DNA of 64,000 nucleotides from Seleniivibrio woodruffii. Its GTDB lineage: Bacteria > Chrysiogenota > Deferribacteres > Deferribacterales > Geovibrionaceae. The first letter of the stretch is position 1, and every line of letters begins with the position of its first letter. The notes under the pieces were generated by a model, which was given only the letters and a program-made list of their open reading frames with translations, had not been told where the DNA came from and searched no databases. Both the position numbers and the translations under genes were made by a program. The stretch lies in the NCBI RefSeq assembly GCF_029267515.1, contig NZ_JAJUIS010000005.1, forward strand, positions 62,001 to 126,000, read 5' to 3'. Of the stretch, positions 43,904 to 51,458 are shown piece after piece.

Positions 43904-44995
43904 ATGATAAGAAAGGTAATAACGGACAACTATGAGAACGTTCATTTCAGCGATAAATACGACAGCGCAACCGTAGCGGTTCTTGTGCGGGAACTGGACG
44001 TGCGTGCATCCCATTTCACAAAACTGCCGATTGTGTCAGACGTCAGAGAATTTCTCACTGGAGAGCTTGTCACAGCATCAGTTTTCTCAACGGCGCTTAT
44101 AGGCAGACCGGAACTTGAAGAATACGATGTCCGCGCTTTTATAAAAAACGAACCGAACAGACTGGACGAAAAACAGATAAGATTCGTAAACAACATAAAA
44201 CGTGCATTCGAATACGTTGACCGCAACCACAAAACATTCGAAATGAATACGGAAGAACTGCGCAAGCTCCATATGATGTTCACTCTGGACACCGAAAATG
44301 CCCTGCCCGGCGTATTCCGCGACAGAAAACGTCAGGAGGGGAACAGGGACTACACCCCGCCGGCGGCATCCCTTAATCAGCTTACGGAAGATTTCTGCGT
44401 GTGGTTTGCATCCGAAGACATGAAAAAGCAGCATCCTGCGATACGGGCTTTCCTCGCCCATTACCATATCGGGATGCTCCAGCCGTTCACCAGCGGAAAC
44501 GGCAGAACGGCGCGGGCTGTGGAGGCAATGCTTCTTAAACAGAGCGGGCACAGGTACCTGCACCATGCCCTTTCCCAGTATTACAGACGCAACAGAAAAG
44601 ACTATATAAAAGCGTTCATACAGAACGAAAAGACGGGCGGATTCGATATGACTCCGTTCCTTGTCTTCTGTCTGGACGGCGCAGCGCGGGCATACAGACT
44701 GCTCACGGACATGGCTGTCAGCGGGCTGCGCGCAATCGGACTTAAAGACCACATCCGCGCTCTTCGCGCGCAGAAAAAAATAACCGATCGGCAGAAAGAA
44801 CTGCTCGACATCCTTTTCGTATACGAGAAACCGTTCACCTTCGCGGATCTGCTCACCAATCCGATGTTCAGCGGGCTTTACAAAGGCTATACGGAAAACA
44901 CAGCCAGAAACGATATCAAGAGACTGAAAGAACTGAATATTATAAACTCTGCTGACGGCAGGGAATTCACATTCAACCGTTTCGTGCTGGGCTGA
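43904..44995 (+). CDS. Fic-family protein lacking the catalytic His
   Basis: A 363-residue protein with an N-terminal helical domain, a Fic core (about residues 100-240) and a C-terminal winged helix. The Fic motif reads LQPFTSGNGRTAR where the family has HPFxxGNGRxxR: codon CAG at 44480 gives Q193 in place of the His that activates the target hydroxyl. The N-terminal inhibitory helix (S/T)xxxE(G/N) reads STALIG, with I66 where the inhibitory Glu belongs. The GNGR phosphate-binding loop is intact. It may bind nucleotide without classical AMP transfer, or act as a regulator through its winged helix. It lies 2 bp before the ROK gene. Confidence 0.88.
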   Translation: MIRKVITDNYENVHFSDKYDSATVAVLVRELDVRASHFTKLPIVSDVREFLTGELVTASVFSTALIGRPELEEYDVRAFIKNEPNRLDEKQIRFVNNIKRAFEYVDRNHKTFEMNTEELRKLHMMFTLDTENALPGVFRDRKRQEGNRDYTPPAASLNQLTEDFCVWFASEDMKKQHPAIRAFLAHYHIGMLQPFTSGNGRTARAVEAMLLKQSGHRYLHHALSQYYRRNRKDYIKAFIQNEKTGGFDMTPFLVFCLDGAARAYRLLTDMAVSGLRAIGLKDHIRALRAQKKITDRQKELLDILFVYEKPFTFADLLTNPMFSGLYKGYTENTARNDIKRLKELNIINSADGREFTFNRFVLG

Positions 44996-44997
44996 TT

Positions 44998-45888
44998 ATG
45001 TATATCTGTTTTGATATAGGCGGAACAAACATTAAAACGGGGCTTTTCGGACATGATGGCGAGATGCTTGAAAAAATATCCGTAAAAACGCCCTCCGAAT
45101 ACGATGAGATACTTGACGTTCTGGTGCAGGCGGCTAAGAGCTTCAACGGCATATGTGCCTGTGCCGCGGCAGTACCCGGAACCTGTATGCCAAAGGACGG
45201 TCAGGTCATCTTCTGCCCGAATCTCACGGCACTTAACGGTCATAACATCAAACACGACCTTGAAAATGCACTGGACGTTCCGGTTTTCCTTGAAAACGAT
45301 GGGAACATGGCGGCGCTTGGAGAGTATTTTTTCTTTGAACGCAACAACATAAAGAATATGATATTCCTTACTCTCGGAACGGGTGTCGGCGGCGGAGCTA
45401 TCGTCAACGGACAGCTTCTGACATCTGACATCTCACTTTTCGAGGCGGGACACATAAACATCAATCCCGAAGGACCGAGATGCGGATGCGGAAAGCGCGG
45501 ATGCCTTGAGACCTACGCAAACGTGGGCGGGCTTCTGCGCACATATGAGAACCTTTCTTCCGGCGGCATAAGACCTGAAGGAGCAAACAAAGTATATTCT
45601 CTTTATAAGTCAGGAGACAGAGTCGCGGCACTTAGTTTCAACGTTCTGGGCGGCTGTCTGGGAATCGGTATGGCTACGCTGGCTAATATCCTTGTTCCGG
45701 AAAAGATAAAAATAGGCGGCGGGCTTTCGGAGATGGCGGAAGCGTTTCTCCCCAATGCAATCAAGGTATTTTCAAAACACGTCTACCCTTCATACAGGGA
45801 GCGGGTCACAATCGAGCTTTCGGGCTTGCGAAACAACGCCGGTCTGTCCGGCTGCGCCGCAATCTGTATGCTCAACAGAAATCTTTGA
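44998..45888 (+). CDS. ROK-family sugar kinase
   Basis: A 296-residue protein with the phosphate-1 loop CFDIGGTNIKTGLFG, ENDGNMAALGEY, TLGTGVGGGAIVNG and the ROK zinc signature GHININPEGPRCGCGKRGCL. There is no N-terminal helix-turn-helix, so it is a kinase (glucokinase, N-acetylmannosamine kinase or similar) rather than a ROK repressor. It is co-transcribed with the Fic gene, 2 bp apart. No sugar transporter is near to suggest a substrate. Its 3' end overlaps the convergent XRE gene by 17 bp. Confidence 0.9.
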   Translation: MYICFDIGGTNIKTGLFGHDGEMLEKISVKTPSEYDEILDVLVQAAKSFNGICACAAAVPGTCMPKDGQVIFCPNLTALNGHNIKHDLENALDVPVFLENDGNMAALGEYFFFERNNIKNMIFLTLGTGVGGGAIVNGQLLTSDISLFEAGHININPEGPRCGCGKRGCLETYANVGGLLRTYENLSSGGIRPEGANKVYSLYKSGDRVAALSFNVLGGCLGIGMATLANILVPEKIKIGGGLSEMAEAFLPNAIKVFSKHVYPSYRERVTIELSGLRNNAGLSGCAAICMLNRNL

Positions 45889-46189
45889 TGAAAAGATAGA
45901 CCTTTTTGACGCTCTCTTCATCGGCTTTTTTGATGAAATCATGTATTTTACCCACAAGTACAGCCTTGTCAGCGATATGGTCTGTTTCCATAAGTTCATC
46001 ACAGGAAACCCCCAGCGCTTCCGCTATCTCCAGAAGCACTGAAACAGAGATATTCACCTCTCCGCGTTCTATCTCGCCGACATACTTGGAGCTGATATTC
46101 GCTTTCACGGCAAGCCTTTCCTGTGACAGACCGCGCTTCTTTCTGAGTTCCCTTATTTTCAGTCCAAGTTTATCAAGCATGTCAGACAT
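45872..46189 (-). CDS. XRE-family transcriptional regulator
   Basis: A 105-residue protein. The N-terminal Cro/CI helix-turn-helix is clear (KIRELRKKRGLSQERLAVKA, then ISSKYVGEIERG). A short C-terminal helical region may dimerise. Upstream TAGGT half-sites, including a perfect 9-bp inverted repeat at 46269-46305, are good candidate binding sites. It probably regulates itself and the small divergent reading frame. Confidence 0.88.
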   Translation of the reverse strand: MSDMLDKLGLKIRELRKKRGLSQERLAVKANISSKYVGEIERGEVNISVSVLLEIAEALGVSCDELMETDHIADKAVLVGKIHDFIKKADEESVKKVYLFIKDFC

Positions 46190-46246
46190 ATTTCACCATA
46201 ATATAATTATCGGTGTTTTTTCTATGGATAATACCTTCTTTAGGTG

Positions 46247-46305
46247 TTGACTTTGAATAAAATATGAACTATAGGTTTTATTATCAGGCTGTTTATAACC
46301 TATAG
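46247..46305 (+). promoter_or_regulatory. Promoter with inverted-repeat operator upstream of the 39-residue frame
   Basis: TTGACT (46247-46252) is followed after 17 bases by TATAGG (46270-46275). The -10 lies in the left arm of a perfect repeat CTATAGGTT (46269-46277)/AACCTATAG (46297-46305). A further TAGGT half-site lies at 46241. This fits repression by the adjacent XRE protein. Confidence 0.5.
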
Positions 46306-46364
46306 CATGTGATTGGTTCAAACTGTCCGGCTTATCTATACTACGGAGCAACTGGAGTATAAGG

Positions 46365-46484
46365 ATGAAATATTTAATTATTATAGGGGTTTGCTCAGGC
46401 ATGATAGTCTGGCTGTGCCTGCTGTTTGAAAGGATGAGTTTCAGGTACTTTATGTCTTATCTGATATCAATTATGACAATGTGA
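46365..46484 (+). CDS. Candidate 39-residue membrane peptide
   Basis: The frame starts MKYLIIIGVCSGMIVWLCLL and ends SYLISIMTM. One hydrophobic helix spans residues 3-20, followed by a basic stretch (ERMSFRYF) and a second hydrophobic tail. A GGAG site lies 8 bases upstream and a promoter-operator 100 bp upstream. It has no recognisable family. Small size makes chance possible; the signals around it make it worth annotating. Confidence 0.45.
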   Translation: MKYLIIIGVCSGMIVWLCLLFERMSFRYFMSYLISIMTM

Positions 46485-46487
46485 AAA

Positions 46488-47081
46488 TCACAGGAACAGC
46501 GGTACAAAAACCGGAGCCAGAGCAGAAAGTATGACCCCGTGCACAAAGCCTACGATAGCGGCGCGTTTGCCTGCATATTTCTCTATTACAGGCAGAGTAA
46601 CGTCCATCGTGGTTGCCCCGCCCGGCGCAACAGCGGCATAGGGTCCGAAATATTTCACAACGAACGGTACGCACAAAAGGGTTATTGTCTCTCTGAAAAC
46701 GTTCGAAAGAAAAGCGATAGCTCCGAGGTCGCTGCCCTTCACCTGTGCAATCATAACAGCCGAAAACGAATACCAGCCGAAGCCGGAAGCGATGGCGAGC
46801 GCATCTTTCGGCGCAAGTACGGTTATGAAAGAAACGACGTAACCGCCGAAAAGCGTTCCCAGAATAGTCCCCACAGGCACAAGCACCGTAAATCTGTCCG
46901 CGGACATGAGGGTTTTCATGGACTGCTTGTTGTTCCCGATATCAAAACCGATGAGGAACAGCAGCAGGATAAGCGACCAGTCGGTGAGCGAACCGCTGAG
47001 ATTTAATATATATTCAGGCAGATAGCCCAGATATGCCGCAGAAGCCCCCGCAAGGATGGCTATCATCATAATAACTATCAT
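46488..47081 (-). CDS. LysO-type exporter, C-terminal half (split gene)
   Basis: A 197-residue membrane protein with about five helices. It matches the C-terminal part of LysO/YbjE (DUF340): LILLLFLIGFDIGNNK, VPVGTILGTLFGGYV, ASGFGWYSFSAVMIAQ and APGGATTMDVTLPVI. E. coli LysO exports lysine and thialysine as one chain of about 300 residues. Here the N-terminal half is a separate gene whose stop overlaps this start by 4 bp. It ends the nucleoside-importer operon. The substrate is uncertain in this context. Confidence 0.85.
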   Translation of the reverse strand: MIVIMMIAILAGASAAYLGYLPEYILNLSGSLTDWSLILLLFLIGFDIGNNKQSMKTLMSADRFTVLVPVGTILGTLFGGYVVSFITVLAPKDALAIASGFGWYSFSAVMIAQVKGSDLGAIAFLSNVFRETITLLCVPFVVKYFGPYAAVAPGGATTMDVTLPVIEKYAGKRAAIVGFVHGVILSALAPVFVPLFL

Positions 47082-47350
47082 CTTTCCGCCTTTTTGAACA
47101 GCTTTGTAATGATAAGCACACCGATAATGCTGAAAATCACTACGGAAACGCTCATTATGCCTGAAATTATGCCGAAGTCGGCAATCTTAGACAGGATATC
47201 CCTGTCTTTTCCAAGGCTTACGCCCATGAAAAACAACAGAGCAAGAAGCGAAAAATTGAACAGAGTATTTTTAATTTTTGCCGCGAAGCCAGCAGCCAGC
47301 AGCATCCCCATCATCAGGCCCGCAGCCAAAGCCGCAACGTAAGCAAACAT
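47078..47350 (-). CDS. LysO-type exporter, N-terminal half (split gene)
   Basis: A 90-residue membrane protein starting MFAYVAALAAGLMMGMLLA with GAGG upstream. It has three helices, with LLALLFFMGVSLGKD as the LysO N-terminal signature. The reading frame lies within the last 80 bp of the xpt frame, an unusually long overlap. Both halves together give the normal LysO length, so they probably assemble as one carrier. Confidence 0.82.
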   Translation of the reverse strand: MFAYVAALAAGLMMGMLLAAGFAAKIKNTLFNFSLLALLFFMGVSLGKDRDILSKIADFGIISGIMSVSVVIFSIIGVLIITKLFKKAER

Positions 47351-47909
47351 CGTCGTCCTCAATCTCCTGTGCGGCAAAAACCCGCTTTATCTCGTCCAGC
47401 GTAACTATGCTGAAAATATCTTCCCTGCCCGCCTTGTCTATTATGACGGCGCGCCCTGTTATAGTTGCGCCCGCCTGTTCCGCTATGGATTCTATGGCTT
47501 TCAGAGTATTCCCGCCTGCATAGAAATCATCGACAAAAAGCAGTCTGTCGCCCTTCTGCAAAACCTCTTCGGAAACGTGCAGTGTCGTCTCCTCCTGTTT
47601 TGTGAAGGAATAACTCTTTGCGGAGTAATGTCTTTCCATGGTCAGAGGAATCTTTTTCTTGGCATAAATCATATCGCAGCCTATGTACATTGCTGCTGCC
47701 ATTGCCGGGATTATCCCGCTCGCCTCGACAGTGATGATCTTGTCAATGCTGGTTCCGGCATAATAGCGCGCGATATCCTGACCTATGTGTTTCACCAGAT
47801 TGATATCTACGCAGTGGTTTAAAAACGTATCGACCTTAATAATGTTGTCTGTAACTTTTCCTTTGTTTCTCAAGGCTTTGATAAGAAGCCTTCTGGATTC
47901 TCTCGTCAC
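47271..47909 (-). CDS. xpt: Xanthine phosphoribosyltransferase
   Basis: A 212-residue protein. It follows Xpt closely: NIIKVDTFLNHCVDINLVK, ITVEASGIIPAMAAAM, SYSFTKQEETTLHVSE and the PRPP loop LLFVDDFYAGGNTLKAI. It converts xanthine and PRPP to XMP. Homologous sequence ends near residue 187; the Cys- and Gly-rich last 25 residues are the shadow of the overlapping lysO frame and may be a run-on. It overlaps the upstream permease by 4 bp, joining uptake to salvage. Confidence 0.93.
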   Translation of the reverse strand: MTRESRRLLIKALRNKGKVTDNIIKVDTFLNHCVDINLVKHIGQDIARYYAGTSIDKIITVEASGIIPAMAAAMYIGCDMIYAKKKIPLTMERHYSAKSYSFTKQEETTLHVSEEVLQKGDRLLFVDDFYAGGNTLKAIESIAEQAGATITGRAVIIDKAGREDIFSIVTLDEIKRVFAAQEIEDDDVCLRCGFGCGPDDGDAAGCWLRGKN

Positions 47910-48826
47910 TTTCTGTCCTCTCTGTCATATGGAGTGCCCAGTGCTTCTGGTTCCGGTGTGGAGCCTTTTTCAAGCCTCAGCGTGGCTATGACAAGTACCG
48001 CAATTGTAAATAAATAGGGAAGCATCATAAGCAGGTGCGGGGAAAGACTTGTTCCCATCGCCTGCATCCTGAGCTGAACGGCGTTTATACCGCCGAAAAG
48101 ATAAGCCCCCGCCATTGCGCGGGTGCTGTTCCACTGGGCAAAGATAACCAGAGCAACGGCTATCCATCCTCTGCCCGCTGTCATGTTCTCCACCCAGAAA
48201 GGTGTGTATGCCAGCGAAAGATAGGCGCCGCCGAGCCCTGCAAGTCCCGAACCCACGAGAACGGCAGACATTCTGTACAGCCCGACGTTGATTCCCGACG
48301 TATCTGCCGCGCCGGGGTTTTCGCCCACAGAGCGCAGATACAGACCTGTTTTTGTTCTGTAAAAAAATATATGAATCGCTACAACCAGAAGTATCGAGAA
48401 ATAAACGAGAACATCCTGATTAAAGAGCGCCTGACCGATGTAAGGTATCTTTGACAGCACGGGTATTTCAACCTTAGAAAACCCGGATATTGTAAGCCCC
48501 ACAAAGGAACGCCCGAACAGCGACGTTATGCCTATTCCGAACATGGTGAGCGAAAGACCGCTCACTATCTGGTTCCCGCGCAGATACACGCATATGAAAC
48601 CGTGTATGGCGCCCGCCGCCATAGCCGCGAAAAACGCCGTTATGACCCCCATAAAAAGGCTGTCTGTGGTATGCGCAGCAGCAAAGCCTGTCAGAGCGCC
48701 TACCAGCATAAGCCCCTCAACACCGAGGTTAATCACCCCCGAACGCTCCATAAGGATAGCGCCCAGAGTGGCAAAAAGCAGAGGCGTACCCGCCTTTATT
48801 GTTGCAAAGAGCAGTATCTCTATCAT
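47906..48826 (-). CDS. Nucleoside/purine ABC transporter permease (NupQ/YufQ type)
   Basis: A 306-residue membrane protein with eight to ten helices. The family marker is near the N-terminus: PLLFATLGAILMERSGVINL, then GVEGLMLVGALTGF. The EAA-like coupling loop is around TSGINVGLYRMSAV. It forms a heterodimeric channel with the next permease. Four-bp overlaps on both sides (xpt, NupP-like) show coupled translation. Confidence 0.92.
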   Translation of the reverse strand: MIEILLFATIKAGTPLLFATLGAILMERSGVINLGVEGLMLVGALTGFAAAHTTDSLFMGVITAFFAAMAAGAIHGFICVYLRGNQIVSGLSLTMFGIGITSLFGRSFVGLTISGFSKVEIPVLSKIPYIGQALFNQDVLVYFSILLVVAIHIFFYRTKTGLYLRSVGENPGAADTSGINVGLYRMSAVLVGSGLAGLGGAYLSLAYTPFWVENMTAGRGWIAVALVIFAQWNSTRAMAGAYLFGGINAVQLRMQAMGTSLSPHLLMMLPYLFTIAVLVIATLRLEKGSTPEPEALGTPYDREDRK

Positions 48827-49881
48827 TTGCCGCTCCTTATAATGACGGGTCTGTTATGTATAAAAAAGTCTGAAGCAAGTATGAAAAACAGTATAAGCCC
48901 CTGAAACAGGTTAACAAAAGCAACCGGAAGCTGCATGAGTATCTGGAGGCTGTCGCCGCCCACAAGAATCACCGCCATTATCACGGAAACCACAAGAACG
49001 CCGATGGCGCTTCGTCCCGCAAGCCACGCAACGATTATAGCCGTGTATCCGTAGCCGTGGGAGATGCCCTCCTGAAGCCTGCCCTGAACGCCCGCAACCT
49101 CGCCGAAACCGGCAATGCCTGCCAGCGCACCGCTTAAAAACATCACGCCGATGATTTTTCTGTCTATGCTGATACCTGCGTATTTAGCGGCTTTAGGGTT
49201 GTTTCCGATGACCTTAATCTCATAACCCCAGACTGTCTTCTCCATGAAGATATACACAAAGGCAACCAGTGCAAGGGCAATTATGAACCCCGTGTGAAGT
49301 CTGGTGTTAAAGAACGTTGAAAGCACAAGATCCGGTGAAAAACGCGGTGTAAGCGGAAAATTGAACCCGTTTGGATCTTTCCAAGGTCCATAAACAAGAT
49401 AAGACACCCACGCTATAGCGATGTAGTTCATAAGCAGGGTCACGATTATCTCGTTTACGTTCGCCTTGGCTTTAAGAAAGCCCGAAACTCCGGCCCAGAG
49501 TCCGCCTGTAACAGCGGCGGCGGCAAACATTGCCGCTATGCCTGTGAAACCTGTCAATCCGCTGTACAAAGCTACATATGACGCGCCCATGGCACCCATA
49601 TAAAGCTGACCGTCCGCGCCGATGTTCCATATCTTCATGCGGAAGGCTATAGATACTCCCAGACCTGTCAGAATCAGCGGAGTTGATTTTACAAGTGTTT
49701 CGGAAACGCCGTAGAAGGAACCAAGCGACTCCTTTATCATTCCGGCGTATGCAGCTATGGGGTTTATACCTGCGAACAGCATTATCACTGCCGCGGTCAC
49801 CAGAGCAAAAATCACGGACATGAACGGAGCAACGGCTGTAAAGAGTTTCGATGCGTCCTTGCGCTTTTCAAATCTTATCAT
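48823..49881 (-). CDS. Nucleoside/purine ABC transporter permease (NupP/YufP type)
   Basis: A 352-residue membrane protein with about ten helices. Family features include LVKSTPLILTGLGVSIAFRM, IWNIGADGQLYMGAMGASY and the coupling segment IKVIGNNPKAAKYAGISIDR. It pairs with the smaller permease above. It overlaps the ATPase by 4 bp. Confidence 0.92.
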   Translation of the reverse strand: MIRFEKRKDASKLFTAVAPFMSVIFALVTAAVIMLFAGINPIAAYAGMIKESLGSFYGVSETLVKSTPLILTGLGVSIAFRMKIWNIGADGQLYMGAMGASYVALYSGLTGFTGIAAMFAAAAVTGGLWAGVSGFLKAKANVNEIIVTLLMNYIAIAWVSYLVYGPWKDPNGFNFPLTPRFSPDLVLSTFFNTRLHTGFIIALALVAFVYIFMEKTVWGYEIKVIGNNPKAAKYAGISIDRKIIGVMFLSGALAGIAGFGEVAGVQGRLQEGISHGYGYTAIIVAWLAGRSAIGVLVVSVIMAVILVGGDSLQILMQLPVAFVNLFQGLILFFILASDFFIHNRPVIIRSGK

Positions 49882-51386
49882 TGCGCAGCCTCCCCGCTCA
49901 TAAGAAGCCCGATCTCCTCGCGACTGGTATGTTCAGGATCAACTATACCTGTGATACGACCTCGGAACATCACAGCTATTCTGTCGGACAGCTTCAGCAG
50001 TTCGTCAAGGTCTTCCGATATTACAATTGTACTCATATCGTCCTTTCGAGCGTCCATGATGACCTTATGGACGTATTCCGCGGAACCCATGTCAAGCCCT
50101 CTGGTGGGATAAAGAGCAACCAGTACGCTTGGACGCATAGAGAGTTCCCGCGCGATGATAACTTTCTGTATGTTTCCGCCGGAAAGCAGTCTGATGGGCG
50201 TTCCTTTCGGTCCAGCCTTGATGGCAAAATCTGCAATCTGCTTCTCGGCGTTCTCTTTTATAGCTTTAAAATTCTGGAAGATGAACTTCCTGAACGGTTT
50301 TTCCTTGTAGCTTTTGAGTATCAGGTTCTCATCAACGGACATTTCAGGTGCTATACCCATGCTCTTTCTGTCTTCGGGAACATGGGCAATACCTGCAATG
50401 TACGCTTTGCGGCTGTCGGCGTTGGTGATATCCTTTCCGTCTGCATATATCTTTCCCGAAAGCGGCGGTTTAAGCCCTGTAAGAACCTCGGCAAGAGTCT
50501 TCTGACCGTTGCCGGCGACACCTGCGATGCCCAGTATCTCACCCTTTCTAAGTTCGAGGCTGAAATCTATCAGGTCGCTCATGTTCTTCTCTTTTTCAGC
50601 GAAAAGATGTTCAATGGAGAGCACCGTCTCCTTAAACTCCTTCCTTTCCTTCTCCCATACAGGTATCTCGTCGGTGCCGATCATAAGCCCCGCAAGGACG
50701 GTCTCATCGAACTCACCCCGAACAAGCTCCTTAACGGTGGTACCTTTTTTAAGCACCGTCACCCTGTCGGAAAGCTCCATGACCTCGCGCATCTTATGGC
50801 TGATGAAGATAACGGAGCGCCCCTCCTCTTTGAACTGTTTCAGAAATCCGAACAGTCTGTCGGATTCCTGCGGAGTAAGAACTGCCGTGGGTTCATCGAG
50901 GATAAGCACTTTGCAGTCGCGGATGAGCAGTTTGACAAGCTCAACCCACTGCTGCTGACCGATGGACAGCTTGCGGATTGGTTCGTCCAGTTCAATGTGC
51001 AGACCGAACCTGTCCAGTATCTCTTTTATACGTATGCGAAGTTTCTTTTTGTCCAGCCAGAAGGGAAGATCGGAAACGGCAAGTAGTATATTCTCAAATA
51101 CAGTATTGTTGTAAACCAGCATAAAGTGCTGATGCACCATGCCGATACCCGCTTTTATGGAGTCTTTCGGCGACCTGAATACATACGGCTGACCGTTTAT
51201 GCGCAGTGTTCCGCTGTCGGGGCTGTAAAGCCCGTTAAGTACGTTCATAAGGGTGGATTTTCCAGCTCCGTTTTCGCCAAGCAGAGTGTGTATCTCCCCC
51301 TGATAAATGTTAAGATTCACACCGTCCAGCGCCTTTACGCCGGGAAACGTTTTAACAACGGATTCTACCTTTAGTAATGCTTCCAA
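49878..51386 (-). CDS. Nucleoside/purine ABC transporter ATPase, two ATPase domains (NupO/YufO type)
   Basis: A 502-residue tandem ATPase like sugar-importer MglA/RbsA. The first domain has Walker A GENGAGKSTLMNVLNG, signature LSIGQQQWVELVKLL and Walker B LILDEPTAVL. In the second domain the Walker A is changed to GVAGNGQKTLAEVL and the signature is LLSGGNIQKVIIARE, as usual for this family, where one site is degenerate. It powers uptake through the two permeases. The binding-protein gene is 72 bp upstream, with a hairpin between. Confidence 0.94.
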   Translation of the reverse strand: MEALLKVESVVKTFPGVKALDGVNLNIYQGEIHTLLGENGAGKSTLMNVLNGLYSPDSGTLRINGQPYVFRSPKDSIKAGIGMVHQHFMLVYNNTVFENILLAVSDLPFWLDKKKLRIRIKEILDRFGLHIELDEPIRKLSIGQQQWVELVKLLIRDCKVLILDEPTAVLTPQESDRLFGFLKQFKEEGRSVIFISHKMREVMELSDRVTVLKKGTTVKELVRGEFDETVLAGLMIGTDEIPVWEKERKEFKETVLSIEHLFAEKEKNMSDLIDFSLELRKGEILGIAGVAGNGQKTLAEVLTGLKPPLSGKIYADGKDITNADSRKAYIAGIAHVPEDRKSMGIAPEMSVDENLILKSYKEKPFRKFIFQNFKAIKENAEKQIADFAIKAGPKGTPIRLLSGGNIQKVIIARELSMRPSVLVALYPTRGLDMGSAEYVHKVIMDARKDDMSTIVISEDLDELLKLSDRIAVMFRGRITGIVDPEHTSREEIGLLMSGEAAQ

Positions 51387-51405
51387 TTTCTGTCCTTAAA
51401 AAACA

Positions 51406-51435
51406 AGTCCCCCCGTTTGTTTAAGCGGGGGGACT
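51406..51435 (-). terminator. Hairpin between the binding-protein gene and the transporter genes
   Basis: A 10-bp stem AGTCCCCCCG/CGGGGGGACT with a 10-base loop, followed on the minus strand by a TTGTTTTTT tract. It sits between bmpA-like and nupO-like genes of one operon. It likely terminates part of the transcripts, giving more binding protein than ATPase and permease. Confidence 0.85.
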
Positions 51436-51458
51436 GTAAATTTATAAATATCTGCTGT

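Noticed and set aside
49851-51086. A 411-codon open frame on the plus strand
   Set aside because: Antisense shadow of the nucleoside importer ATPase, whose motifs are all intact on the other strand.
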